From Anaerolineaceae bacterium (GTDB taxonomy: Bacteria; Chloroflexota; Anaerolineae; Aggregatilineales; Phototrophicaceae), in assembly GCA_007693385.1 (NCBI GenBank), contig REDR01000123.1, positions 1 through 64,000 on the forward strand: a stretch of 64,000 nucleotides of DNA. The letters run 5' to 3'. The notes beneath the pieces were generated by a model, which was not told the DNA's origin, did not search any database, and saw only the letters and a list, made by a program, of their open reading frames with translations. Made by a program: the position numbers and the translations under genes. How positions within the stretch are numbered: the stretch's first letter is position 1; each line of letters starts with the position of its first letter. Below, piece by piece: positions 27,183-35,411 of this stretch.

Positions 27183-28130
27183 ATGAACCACATCTACGGT
27201 TTATCGAATATCCATCTTCTGCGCTCATCGGTTCTAACTATCGGCGTATTCGATGGCGTGCATCGCGGCCATCAACATCTCATCCGGCAATTGGTAGAAG
27301 CGGCACATGCCGCAGATCATCTAGCGGTGGTGATGACCTTTTTCCCGCATCCTGATGTGGTGCTGAAGGACATCAACGAGCGCTATTATCTGACGACGCC
27401 GGACGAACGCGCCCGTCAATTGCTCGAATTAGGCGTTGATGTGGTCATCACGCAGACATTTGACGACACCATGCGACGGATACCCGCCGCCGATTTTGTC
27501 GATCAACTGGTGCGCTATTTGCGCCTTAAAAAGCTGTGGGTCGGGGCGGATTTCGCGCTTGGGCATCGGCGCGAAGGTGACGTACCGTTCTTGATCGACA
27601 CGGGGCGCGAAAAAGGCTTTGATGTGCATGTTGTCGATCTGGTCGTCAGCGATACACTCGGCGCGAACATCAGCAGTACCGCCGTCCGTGAGCTATTGCG
27701 CGAAGGGCAGGTCGAGAAGGCGCGGCATTTGCTGGGACGCGGCTATACAGTCGGCGGCGAAGTGGTGCATGGTGCCAAGCGCGGACGGCAGATCGGCTTC
27801 CCGACAGCCAATATCGACGTATGGGCGGAGCAAATCATCCCGATGAATGGCGTCTATGCGGGTTGGGCATATCTGGGTGATGAGCGCTTCATGGCGATGA
27901 CCAACGTCGGCGTCAGCCCGACATTCGCGTATAAGGGCGTCACTGTGGAATCCTATCTGCTGGATTTTGACCGCGATATTTACGGCCAGACATTGACCAT
28001 CACGTTCGAGAAATTCCTGCGCCCTGAAGAGAAATATGACGGTCTGGACGCGCTCATCGCACAGATCAATCAGGATTGCGACGACGGACGCGCCTATTTG
28101 ACCGCGTTAGATGCCGGTGACGAGACTTAG
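27183..28130 (+). CDS. ribF: Bifunctional riboflavin kinase/FAD synthetase
   Basis: Makes FMN then FAD. The 315-aa protein has an N-terminal nucleotidyltransferase domain (GVFDGVHRGHQ near 20-30; ISSTAVRELL) and a C-terminal flavokinase domain (GAKRGRQIGFPTANI, NGVYAGW, NVGVSPTF). aaaagg is 5 nt before ATG 27183. Last gene of the nusA operon. It overlaps the convergent DUF692-like gene by 4 bp. No FMN riboswitch sits upstream, as expected for an internal operon gene. Confidence 0.95.
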   Translation: MNHIYGLSNIHLLRSSVLTIGVFDGVHRGHQHLIRQLVEAAHAADHLAVVMTFFPHPDVVLKDINERYYLTTPDERARQLLELGVDVVITQTFDDTMRRIPAADFVDQLVRYLRLKKLWVGADFALGHRREGDVPFLIDTGREKGFDVHVVDLVVSDTLGANISSTAVRELLREGQVEKARHLLGRGYTVGGEVVHGAKRGRQIGFPTANIDVWAEQIIPMNGVYAGWAYLGDERFMAMTNVGVSPTFAYKGVTVESYLLDFDRDIYGQTLTITFEKFLRPEEKYDGLDALIAQINQDCDDGRAYLTALDAGDET

Positions 28131-29020
28131 CGCACCGGCTCGGCGCGTTTGACCATCTGATACAGGCGCGGCACCTGTTGCCGGATGATGTCCCTGTCGG
28201 CGATCTTCTCCCACATACCGCCGACGCCGCCGTACTCAAACGCGACGATCTCCGGCGCTTGCCAGCGTCCGGCGTGTATCTGGTCGAACGCCCATGCCGT
28301 CTCTGTCCAATCCACTTCATTGAACGGCAGATGATCGACCTTGCGCCCGATGTAACGATGATAGAAGCTCTCGGCAATGCCCAGCGCTTCTAATTGCGCG
28401 ATCTTGCTCTCGTCGATGAACTCGATGCCGGTGACGTGTATCTCGCGGATTTGCGCGACGGGTAACGAGTCGAGATACTCGCGCTCGTCTCGCGCCAACC
28501 GTTCGGCGGTCAGGCGGGCGTGTGAAATATCCAGCAGGAAGCCGGCGCCGGTCTGCTCGACGACGCGCTCGATTGTCTGCGGCATGACGCCCGCCCACAA
28601 TAGGCGTTCATCGGATGCGGGTACATTCTCCACGATCACATTCTCCGTGCCGAAACGCGCCTGCAATGCGCGGATGCCGCGTGTCGCATCGGCGATGATC
28701 TGCTCGATATGTGCCGGTTCGTTGCTCTGCGTCGGGATTTCGGGGTACTCGGTACGCAGTGGCGCGAGATGCACATTGACGAACGGCGTGCCGGTCTGTT
28801 CGCGCAGGCGCTCGATTTTATCGAAGTCCGCCGGTGCGCCCGCTTCGCTGTCGATGACGGCAGAGCGCCCCAGCAGAAGCGGGAAATGCACATAGACAGG
28901 ACGTTCGGCTAGCGAGTCGATCAAGTCCGGCCATGCCGGGCACTTGAATACATCCACCTGAATCTCGCCGCTATCGACCAGACCGGCGGCGGCGGTTGAG
29001 TAGTTAATGGATACGCGCAT
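28127..29020 (-). CDS. DUF692-like (MbnB/TglH/ChrH type) TIM-barrel protein
   Basis: A 297-aa TIM barrel resembling xylose-isomerase-like proteins, closest in motif order to DUF692 iron oxidases. Candidate metal ligands visible: His45, His84 (NVHLAP), Glu131-Asn132 (VIVENVP), Asp164 and His167 (FLLDISHA), His195 (REIHVTG), Asp229-His230 (VDHLPF), Glu262 (VAFEYGG). The stretch from LLDISHA through YLDSLP to IHVTG is typical of DUF692. No precursor peptide or partner protein gene is adjacent. It is 29 nt downstream of era. Function unknown; a metal-dependent role is inferred. Confidence 0.65.
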   Translation of the reverse strand: MRVSINYSTAAAGLVDSGEIQVDVFKCPAWPDLIDSLAERPVYVHFPLLLGRSAVIDSEAGAPADFDKIERLREQTGTPFVNVHLAPLRTEYPEIPTQSNEPAHIEQIIADATRGIRALQARFGTENVIVENVPASDERLLWAGVMPQTIERVVEQTGAGFLLDISHARLTAERLARDEREYLDSLPVAQIREIHVTGIEFIDESKIAQLEALGIAESFYHRYIGRKVDHLPFNEVDWTETAWAFDQIHAGRWQAPEIVAFEYGGVGGMWEKIADRDIIRQQVPRLYQMVKRAEPVR

Positions 29021-29049
29021 CAGAGTGACACATCCTTCATCTTATTTTA

Positions 29050-29985
29050 TCATTTTCGCGGCATACGATAGCCGACACGCTTCAAGAAACGCTCGTTCGT
29101 GCGCCAATCTTTCAGCACTTTGGCGTGCAGGTCGAGATAGATTTTCGTGCCGGTGACGTTGGCGAGTTCGCGGCGGGCGCGTGTGCCGATCGCTTTTATC
29201 ATCGCGCCACCTTTGCCGACGATGATCCCTTTTTGCGAGTCGCGCTCGACGTGGATCACCGCGCTGACGTAGGTCAGATCGGCGCTACGCTCTTTGTACT
29301 CTTCGATCTCCACCGCGACGGCGTAGGGGATTTCCTGCTCGGTCTTTTCGATGATGGCTTCGCGGATGATCTCGGCGGCGATGAAGCGCATGTTTACCTC
29401 ACTGACCTGATCGGCGGGGTAGTAGCGCGGGCCGTGCGGCAGATAGCCGGTCAGATGGTCGAGCAACTCACTGACGCCAGCGCCGTTTAATGCGCTGATG
29501 GCGGCTGAATGCGTGTGTTCGATGACTGCATGATGGGCGCTGAGATCGGGCGCGTTCGGCAGGAGGTCGGCCTTGTTGAGCGCCAGCACGACCGGCGTCT
29601 CGCCTTTGATCGTCCGCAAGCGTTCAGCGATCTGCTGTTCGGCTTCCTGCGGTGGTGTGGAGGCGTCCAGCACCCATAGGATTACGTCAGCGTCTTTGAT
29701 GGCGTCCTCCGCTACGCTGACCATGTAATCGCCTAATTTGTTGTGCGGCTTGTGTAGGCCGGGCGTATCCACCAGAAGCGCCTGCATATCGGGGCGGGTA
29801 TAAATCCCTAGCTGGCGCTTGCGGGTGGTCTGCGGTTTGTTGGTGACGATGGCGATCTTCTGGCCGAGTATGCGGTTAATCAGCGTGGATTTTCCGGCAT
29901 TGGGGCGGCCAACAACGGCGATCACCCCTGAGCGATGATCTTCCGGCCAATCTTCTTGAAAAGTATTGTCGTCCTGTTCGTCCAA
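29050..29985 (-). CDS. era: GTPase Era
   Basis: Ras-like GTPase that binds the 3' end of 16S rRNA during 30S assembly. The 311-aa protein has an N-terminal G domain with GRPNAGKST, switch DTPGLHKP and LNKADLL, and a C-terminal KH domain with IIVGKGGAMIKAIGT. The start is TTG, with a weak purine-rich site (agagac) upstream. It lies 57 nt after the small membrane protein gene and 29 nt before the DUF692-like gene, all co-directional. Confidence 0.96.
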   Translation of the reverse strand: MDEQDDNTFQEDWPEDHRSGVIAVVGRPNAGKSTLINRILGQKIAIVTNKPQTTRKRQLGIYTRPDMQALLVDTPGLHKPHNKLGDYMVSVAEDAIKDADVILWVLDASTPPQEAEQQIAERLRTIKGETPVVLALNKADLLPNAPDLSAHHAVIEHTHSAAISALNGAGVSELLDHLTGYLPHGPRYYPADQVSEVNMRFIAAEIIREAIIEKTEQEIPYAVAVEIEEYKERSADLTYVSAVIHVERDSQKGIIVGKGGAMIKAIGTRARRELANVTGTKIYLDLHAKVLKDWRTNERFLKRVGYRMPRK

Positions 29986-30042
29986 TGTCGTCTCTTTTGC
30001 TAGGGCAAGTTCCCGTCGGCTGGTGCGTCAGGGCTTGCGCGA

Positions 30043-30459
30043 TCAGTGGCTGGCGGTTTGCGGTTCGTTGTCGGTGGTGGCGAGTGCCTTTTCGGACTCG
30101 TCTTCGCCTTCGGTGTGTGCCGGTGCGATTTCCGGCGCGTCGTAATAGCCTTCGGTGACGCTGGGGAAGGCTTCCCACGGGCGCACGATGCCAGCCCACG
30201 CGCCGCCACCGGCCACCAGCAGAAGCCCGCCGCCGGTGAATAACAAGCCCATCAGCGTATCGTCCGCATTTACGCCGTCGATCACGCCGATGGCACCCGC
30301 GAGAATCATCAGCGTGAGTCCCAATCCGGCGATAAAAGCGAAGGTCAGCGTCAGGGGGTCTTGCTTGCTGATGTCGCGGGAGACCACCGGGCCATCTTCG
30401 GGATGATCGCCGTGATCGTCGTCGTGGTGTGTTTGTGTAGCCAGTTCGTTTTCAGCCAT
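30043..30459 (-). CDS. Small membrane protein of unknown function
   Basis: Not recognised. From the preferred ATG at 30459 it has 138 aa: a His/Asp-rich hydrophilic N-terminus (about 1-33, including HHDDDHGDH), two TM helices (about 36-58 and 70-95, the second Gly-rich) and an acidic C-terminus. A longer frame begins at 30501. AAGG is 10 nt upstream of the ATG at 30459. It is upstream of era and probably co-transcribed with it. Confidence 0.75.
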   Translation of the reverse strand: MAENELATQTHHDDDHGDHPEDGPVVSRDISKQDPLTLTFAFIAGLGLTLMILAGAIGVIDGVNADDTLMGLLFTGGGLLLVAGGGAWAGIVRPWEAFPSVTEGYYDAPEIAPAHTEGEDESEKALATTDNEPQTASH

Positions 30460-30798
30460 CGGGCATTTGCCTTTTTGTTGATTTGAGTAGTCAAGATGCA
30501 CATTTTGCAGAATGATATGATTCTGCCGTTTTCGTGCGTGTAAGTCAAGCCAAGTTCACTTTTTGGCGATATTTTGGGGTTATTCTCGCGTGAAAGAGGT
30601 TTTTATCGCCGGAAAATGACAAAACTCACATCTAAAAATAACGTTTTACCGTGTGTTAATCTCAACACTGCATTACAATAGATGTGGTGCTATTGAGACT
30701 GCACCGCCGCGATTTTCGCGGTAAACAAGGTCAAAAAGCGGGGCGCTATGATATGCTCCGTTATCTATATGACGAGTGAAAGTCAGGGAGACAATTCT
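30460..30798. other. Divergent intergenic region before mdh
   Basis: About 340 nt without a gene, AT-rich, holding the promoters of the small membrane protein gene (minus) and mdh (plus). A short hairpin (ccgcga-ttt-tcgcgg, 30707-30721) and a -10-like TATGAT (30747-30752) are visible. No convincing -35 accompanies it and no riboswitch was recognised. Confidence 0.5.
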
Positions 30799-31782
30799 AT
30801 GAAAACACCGATTCGGGTAGCTGTAACTGGCGGCGCCGGGCAAATCGCCTATAGCTTATTATTCCGTCTGGGCAATGGTGAGGTTTTTGGACCTGACCAA
30901 CCCGTTATCCTGCAAGTGCTGGAAATCCCCGCCGCGATGGGTGCGCTAGAAGGTGTGGTGATGGAATTGGATGATTCCGCGCAAACACTGGTGCATGGCA
31001 TCGAGGCCACCGACGACGCGAACAAGGCGTTTGCCGGTGCGAACTGGGTGATTCTGGTGGGCGGTAAGCCGCGCACTGCCGGTATGCAACGCGCCGACTT
31101 GATCTCGGCGAATGGCGCGATCTTCGTCGATCAGGGCAAAGCGATCAATAACGCCGCCGCCGATGATGTGCGCGTGGTGGTGGTGGCGAACCCGTGTAAC
31201 ACCAATGCGCTGGTTGCGAAAGCCAACGCGCCTGACGTTCCGGCGAATCGCTGGTTCGCCATGACGCGCCTTGACGAAAACCGCGCTAAAGCGCAAATGG
31301 CGAAGCGTGCTGGCGTCAACTTCGCTGATGTGACCAACGTCGGCGTGTGGGGCAACCACAGCGCGGCGCAGTTCCCCAACTTTGAACACGCGCTGATCGC
31401 TGGCAAACCGGCGCTTGAGGTTCTGCCGGAGCGCGACTGGTTCGAAGGCGAATTCATGACCGTGAATCAGGAACGCGGCAAGGCCATCATCGACGCACGC
31501 GGCAAGAGTTCGGCGGCGAGCGCGGCGAATGCGGCGCTGGATACCGTGCGTAGCCTCATCACCCCCACACCGGCGGGCGATTGGTTCAGCGCGGCGGTCT
31601 TCTCCGAAGGCAACAACTACGGCGTGGCGCAAGATATGATCTACAGCTTCCCGCTACGCTCCGATGGTACGAACTGGTCGTATGTCGAAGGGCTGGAAAT
31701 CAGCGACTACGCACGCGGCAAGATTCAGGCCAACGTGGACGAATTAAACGAAGAACGCGATGCGGTTAAAGACCTGCTCTAA
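30799..31782 (+). CDS. mdh: Malate dehydrogenase (NAD-dependent)
   Basis: Interconverts malate and oxaloacetate in the TCA cycle. The 327-aa protein is of the cytosolic/MDH type-2 class: Rossmann motif TGGAGQIAYS (8-17), ELDD, NPCNTNA, the MTRLDENRA substrate loop and catalytic His in GNHSAAQFP. The frame extends upstream, but ATG 30799 has agggag 8 nt before it and matches family length. A hairpin after the stop ends the unit. Confidence 0.95.
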   Translation: MKTPIRVAVTGGAGQIAYSLLFRLGNGEVFGPDQPVILQVLEIPAAMGALEGVVMELDDSAQTLVHGIEATDDANKAFAGANWVILVGGKPRTAGMQRADLISANGAIFVDQGKAINNAAADDVRVVVVANPCNTNALVAKANAPDVPANRWFAMTRLDENRAKAQMAKRAGVNFADVTNVGVWGNHSAAQFPNFEHALIAGKPALEVLPERDWFEGEFMTVNQERGKAIIDARGKSSAASAANAALDTVRSLITPTPAGDWFSAAVFSEGNNYGVAQDMIYSFPLRSDGTNWSYVEGLEISDYARGKIQANVDELNEERDAVKDLL

Positions 31783-31813
31783 CACAAGAGCATAGACAGC
31801 AACATCACAGACG

Positions 31814-31852
31814 AAGGGCATACAGGGCTAGACGGCGCTGTGTGCCCTTTGT
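31814..31852 (+). terminator. Terminator-like hairpin after mdh
   Basis: A 12-bp stem (31814-31825 with 31838-31849, one G:U) and 12-nt loop are followed by a short T tract. Its 3' half overlaps the predicted promoter of the next gene. Confidence 0.6.
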
Positions 31853-31857
31853 AGAAT
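31829..31857 (+). promoter_or_regulatory. Candidate promoter giving a leaderless COG0523 GTPase mRNA
   Basis: TAGACG (31829-31834), 17-bp spacer, TAGAAT (31852-31857); the start codon begins 8 nt after the -10. The predicted start point falls on or next to the ATG, and no Shine-Dalgarno sequence precedes it (gaatcccccgtATG). Confidence 0.45.
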
Positions 31858-31864
31858 CCCCCGT

Positions 31865-32920
31865 ATGGACACAAAAAGAATCCCTATAACGATCCTCACC
31901 GGCTTTTTGGGCGCGGGCAAAACGACGCTATTGAATCATATCATTCATGGCGATCATGGTCGGCGCGTGGCGGTACTGGTCAATGACTTCGGCGCGATTA
32001 ACATCGATAGCCAGCTTGTCGAAGATGTTCAGGAAGATATGATTAGTCTGTCGAATGGGTGCATCTGTTGCACGATTCGCGGCGATTTCGTGGCGGCGGT
32101 GCAGCGCGTAGCGAGCCGTCCTGACCAACCAGATTACATCGTGGTTGAGGCGTCCGGCGTGGCTGATCCCATCGACATCGGCCTGACGTTCAAATCAATG
32201 CCGAACGTCATGATCGACAGCATTCTAGCCGTCATCGACGCGGAGCAAATCCGCACGCTTGATCGACAATATGCGGTGCTGGCGATGAATCAGATCGGCG
32301 TGGCCGACATCGCCATCTTGAATAAAGTTGATCTGGTCACACCGGAACAATTGGCCGAAGTGCGCGACTACATCCAGAGCATCACAAAATCCGCCCGCAT
32401 TTTTGAGACGACGCACGGCGACGTGCCATTAGAGTTGATCCTCAACGTTGGGGAATACGATGTCGCCCGCCTGCTGGAAAGGCCATCGCAGGCGGTTCAC
32501 GTTCACGATGCCCCGACGGGCGACCACGATCACGACCATCATCATCATGAAGCGCACGATCAGGTCTTCACGACATGGAGCTGGACGAGCGACGAGCCGC
32601 TATCATTCAAAGAATTACGTCGCGCTCTCGGTCATCTGCCGCCCAATGTCTACCGTGCGAAGGGGATATTCTACGTCGCCGACCAGCCGACGCATCGCGT
32701 GCTGGGGCAGGTGGTCGGCCAGCGCGTCAATCTGCAACTGGCGCAGGCGTGGACGGACGACGAGACGCCGACTTCGCAGTTCGTGATGATCGCCAGCCGG
32801 GACGGGCTAGATCACGAAGCGCTGACCGCACTCATGGATGGTTGCCTGCAACGCAATGCGCCTAAAAATGAATTGGAGCGTCTGGCGCAGGGCGTGTTAT
32901 CGTGGTTGCGCGGCGGTTGA
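31865..32920 (+). CDS. COG0523/CobW-family metallochaperone GTPase
   Basis: G3E-family GTPase, probably delivering a metal (Zn or another) to a client enzyme. The 351-aa protein has P-loop GFLGAGKTT (13-21), the metal-binding GCICC (Cys66, Cys68, Cys69), Walker B EASGVADP and base motif NKVD (153-156). A His/Asp-rich loop at about 212-231 (HDHDHHHHEAHD) follows, then the CobW C-terminal domain. No vitamin B12 or nitrile hydratase gene is nearby, so the client is unknown. No ribosome site is seen. Confidence 0.92.
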   Translation: MDTKRIPITILTGFLGAGKTTLLNHIIHGDHGRRVAVLVNDFGAINIDSQLVEDVQEDMISLSNGCICCTIRGDFVAAVQRVASRPDQPDYIVVEASGVADPIDIGLTFKSMPNVMIDSILAVIDAEQIRTLDRQYAVLAMNQIGVADIAILNKVDLVTPEQLAEVRDYIQSITKSARIFETTHGDVPLELILNVGEYDVARLLERPSQAVHVHDAPTGDHDHDHHHHEAHDQVFTTWSWTSDEPLSFKELRRALGHLPPNVYRAKGIFYVADQPTHRVLGQVVGQRVNLQLAQAWTDDETPTSQFVMIASRDGLDHEALTALMDGCLQRNAPKNELERLAQGVLSWLRGG

Positions 32921-32956
32921 TGCGATAGCCGCGATAGCGCCGTGAGCGTGCGACAG

Positions 32957-32984
32957 AACGAAAAGGGGGGCTTCGCGCCCCCAT
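32957..32984 (-). terminator. Terminator after the GH4 gene
   Basis: A GC-rich stem (32966-32971 with 32977-32982) and small loop run on the minus strand into TTTTCGTT. It sits a few bases beyond the GH4 stop in the convergent gap. Confidence 0.7.
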
Positions 32985-32989
32985 GAAAC

Positions 32990-34294
32990 TTAGTCGTAGG
33001 CCGGTAGCATATCGCCGTGAGCGTCGATCATGTCATCAACCAGCGCCCAGATTTGATCGAGCGAAAGCTCGGCGGCGGTGTGCGGGTCGAACATGGCGGC
33101 ATGGTAGATGTGTTCGCGCTTGCCGGTCAATGCCGCCTCAACGGTGAGCGCCTGCACGTTGATGTTGGTTTGCATCATGGCGGCCAGTTGCGGCGGCAAT
33201 GCGCCGATGCGTGTCGGCTGTATGCCGTTAGCGTCCACCAGACACGGCACTTCGACGATGCACCCCTCCGGCAGGTTGCTGATGATGCCGGTGTTGGGTA
33301 CGTTGCCGTAAACGGTGCGCGGCGTTCCGGTTTCCATGCTGTGAATGATGAGCGAGCCGTACTCCACACTGCGCGAGATGTCTAGCGGCGCGTCGGCATC
33401 TTCCATCTGCGCACGCATCGACTCCCATTCCGCGATCTGATTCTCACAGCGCCGGATGTACTCATCAAGCGGAATGTTGAAATCTTCGATCAAGTCTGGC
33501 CGGTCACGCTTGATGTACCACGGGACGTATTCGCTGAAGTGTTCGCTGGATTCGGTGACAAAGTAGCCCAGACGCTTCAGCATGTCGTAGCGCACGCGGT
33601 TAGCTTCCGGCACGCGGCCTTCGGCGATCACCTGATGGATACGCGGGTATAGGTCTTCGCCGGTCTGCTTGTGCTGGAACTTCAGATAATAGGCTATGTG
33701 ATTGATACCGGCTACCAGATAATTGATGTCCTCCACCGGCACGCCGATGTCTTCGGCCAGTTCTCCGGCGGTGTGCGGCACACTATGGCACAGGCCGACG
33801 CTCTTGATGCCCGTCGCCCGCGTCAGCGCCCACTGGTTAATGCACATCGGGTTGACGTAGTTGAGCAGTAGCGCATCCGGACATAGCTCGGCCATATCGC
33901 GGGCGATGTCTAGCAGGACGGGGATCGTCCGCAGACCGCGCATGATGCCGCCAATGCCCAGCGTGTCGGCGATGGTCTGGCGCAGGCCGTAGCGCTTCGG
34001 TATTTCAAAGTCGATGACGGTACTCGGCTCATATCCGCCCACCTGAATCATGCAGATCACATAATCAGCATCGCGCAGGGCGTCGCGGCGGTCAGTAGTG
34101 GCGGTGATGGTCGGCTGTGCGCCAACAGTTCGGGCGACTTTGCCCGCGACGATCTCCGATGTCCGCAGGCGTTGCGCGTCAATGTCCATTAAGCTGATCG
34201 TCGAGTCGGCCAGCTCTGGAAAGCTGAGGATGTCTACCAGTAGATTTTTAGCGAAAACGGTGCTTCCGGCACCAATAAAGGCGATCTTTGGCAT
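32990..34294 (-). CDS. GH4 alpha-glycosidase (alpha-galactosidase/glucosidase-like)
   Basis: NAD- and Mn-dependent family-4 glycosidase, intracellular. The 434-aa protein begins with the Rossmann motif IGAGSTVFAKNL (7-18) and has NYVNPM, the metal-site Cys in GLCHSV, and the GINHIAY motif with its metal-binding His. It is closest in motif to the MelA/AglA branch. It stands alone between convergent and divergent genes, so no transporter indicates its substrate. A -10-like TATAAT (complement of 34340-34345) lies about 45 nt upstream. Confidence 0.9.
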   Translation of the reverse strand: MPKIAFIGAGSTVFAKNLLVDILSFPELADSTISLMDIDAQRLRTSEIVAGKVARTVGAQPTITATTDRRDALRDADYVICMIQVGGYEPSTVIDFEIPKRYGLRQTIADTLGIGGIMRGLRTIPVLLDIARDMAELCPDALLLNYVNPMCINQWALTRATGIKSVGLCHSVPHTAGELAEDIGVPVEDINYLVAGINHIAYYLKFQHKQTGEDLYPRIHQVIAEGRVPEANRVRYDMLKRLGYFVTESSEHFSEYVPWYIKRDRPDLIEDFNIPLDEYIRRCENQIAEWESMRAQMEDADAPLDISRSVEYGSLIIHSMETGTPRTVYGNVPNTGIISNLPEGCIVEVPCLVDANGIQPTRIGALPPQLAAMMQTNINVQALTVEAALTGKREHIYHAAMFDPHTAAELSLDQIWALVDDMIDAHGDMLPAYD

Positions 34295-34501
34295 GTGGAA
34301 ATTCTTCTTTCATCAATGTGCTGTCGTACAAGAAGATCAATTATAACCGGAATCTCGTCTATGATTTTAGACTGTAATTGCGGTTTTTATCGCCTGCGCC
34401 AGTAGATCGGCGACGGGCGACAAACGCACACTAGCGATTAGACAATCTCGCGTGTAAAGTGCGGTTATTATCGGCAAAATGAGGTTGATGAAGGGGGCAA
34501 T

Positions 34502-35338
34502 TTGCGCGACACAGTAGCATTTCAGGGGATCAGTGGGGCGTATTCCGAACAGGCAATCCGCCAACATTTCGGGGAAGCGGTGGAGACGTTGCCCTGCCCG
34601 AGCTTTAGCGATCTATTTGACGCACTCTATAATGGCGAAGTTAAATACGCGATTCTACCGGTGGAAAACGCGCTGGCGGGCGCGGTCAGTCAGGCGTATG
34701 AGTTGCTGATGGATTATGACTTTCGCATACAGGCGGAGATCATCCTGCATGTGCGCCATCAATTGCTGGTTCTGCCGGGCACGCAGATGCACCAGCTTGA
34801 ACGGGTGCAATCGCATCCGCAAGCGCTGGCGCAATGCGATAAGTTCATCAAGCGTAATAGCCTGCAACCATCGCCATCATGGGATACGGCGGGTGCGGCG
34901 CGTGATCTGGCCGCCAATCCGCAGACCAACGTAGCCGCCATCGCTAGCCCGCTAGCTGGCGAATTGTACGGTCTGGAAATATTAGAGCCGAACATCGAAG
35001 ATGTGACGTTTAATTTTACACGATTCTTCGTACTCGGTAACGACGATCCGCCACGCGGCGACTATAATAAGACATCGCTGGTCTTTGCCACGCGCAACCG
35101 TCCCGCCGCGCTGTATGAATGTCTGGGCGAATTCGCGCAAGGTGGACTGAACCTGACCAAGATCGAATCGCGCCCGCGCCGTAACCGGCCATGGGAGCCG
35201 ATATTTTACGTCGATTTTGAGGGACACTGGCAAGATCAAGCGTGTCAGGAAGTGATGGCGCGGTTGCTTCAGCGTGCATCTTTTGTCAAGATGTTTGGCA
35301 GTTATCCGGCTGTCAAGACCAAGCCCGTCGGCATCTAA
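34502..35338 (+). CDS. pheA: Prephenate dehydratase
   Basis: Converts prephenate to phenylpyruvate in phenylalanine synthesis. The monofunctional 278-aa enzyme has a catalytic domain (FQGISGAYSE, the NALAGAV motif, TRFFVLG at about 177-183) and a C-terminal ACT domain with the Phe-binding ESRP motif, so feedback inhibition by Phe is expected. It has no chorismate mutase domain. The start is TTG, preceded at 5 nt by the strong site aaggggg. Confidence 0.95.
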   Translation: MRDTVAFQGISGAYSEQAIRQHFGEAVETLPCPSFSDLFDALYNGEVKYAILPVENALAGAVSQAYELLMDYDFRIQAEIILHVRHQLLVLPGTQMHQLERVQSHPQALAQCDKFIKRNSLQPSPSWDTAGAARDLAANPQTNVAAIASPLAGELYGLEILEPNIEDVTFNFTRFFVLGNDDPPRGDYNKTSLVFATRNRPAALYECLGEFAQGGLNLTKIESRPRRNRPWEPIFYVDFEGHWQDQACQEVMARLLQRASFVKMFGSYPAVKTKPVGI

Positions 35339-35356
35339 TCGGCTGGATTTGGGTGT

Positions 35357-35391
35357 GGTGTATTGACGATGCGGTGTATTGACGATATAGC
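35357..35391 (+). promoter_or_regulatory. Candidate asd promoter with tandemly duplicated -35
   Basis: The 14-mer ggtgtattgacgat occurs at 35357-35370 and again at 35373-35386, each carrying TTGACG. The first TTGACG (35363-35368) is 17 bp from TATAGC (35386-35391), a plausible promoter. The second is too close to use that -10. Confidence 0.45.
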
Positions 35392-35411
35392 GAAAGATAC
35401 GGGGGATAGCG

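Noticed and set aside
27150-27183. FMN riboswitch before ribF
   Set aside because: ribF begins about 10 nt after the truB stop, so there is no room for the element.
30946-31632. A 228-codon frame antisense to mdh
   Set aside because: His/Arg-rich translation without domain signs; mdh on the other strand is complete.
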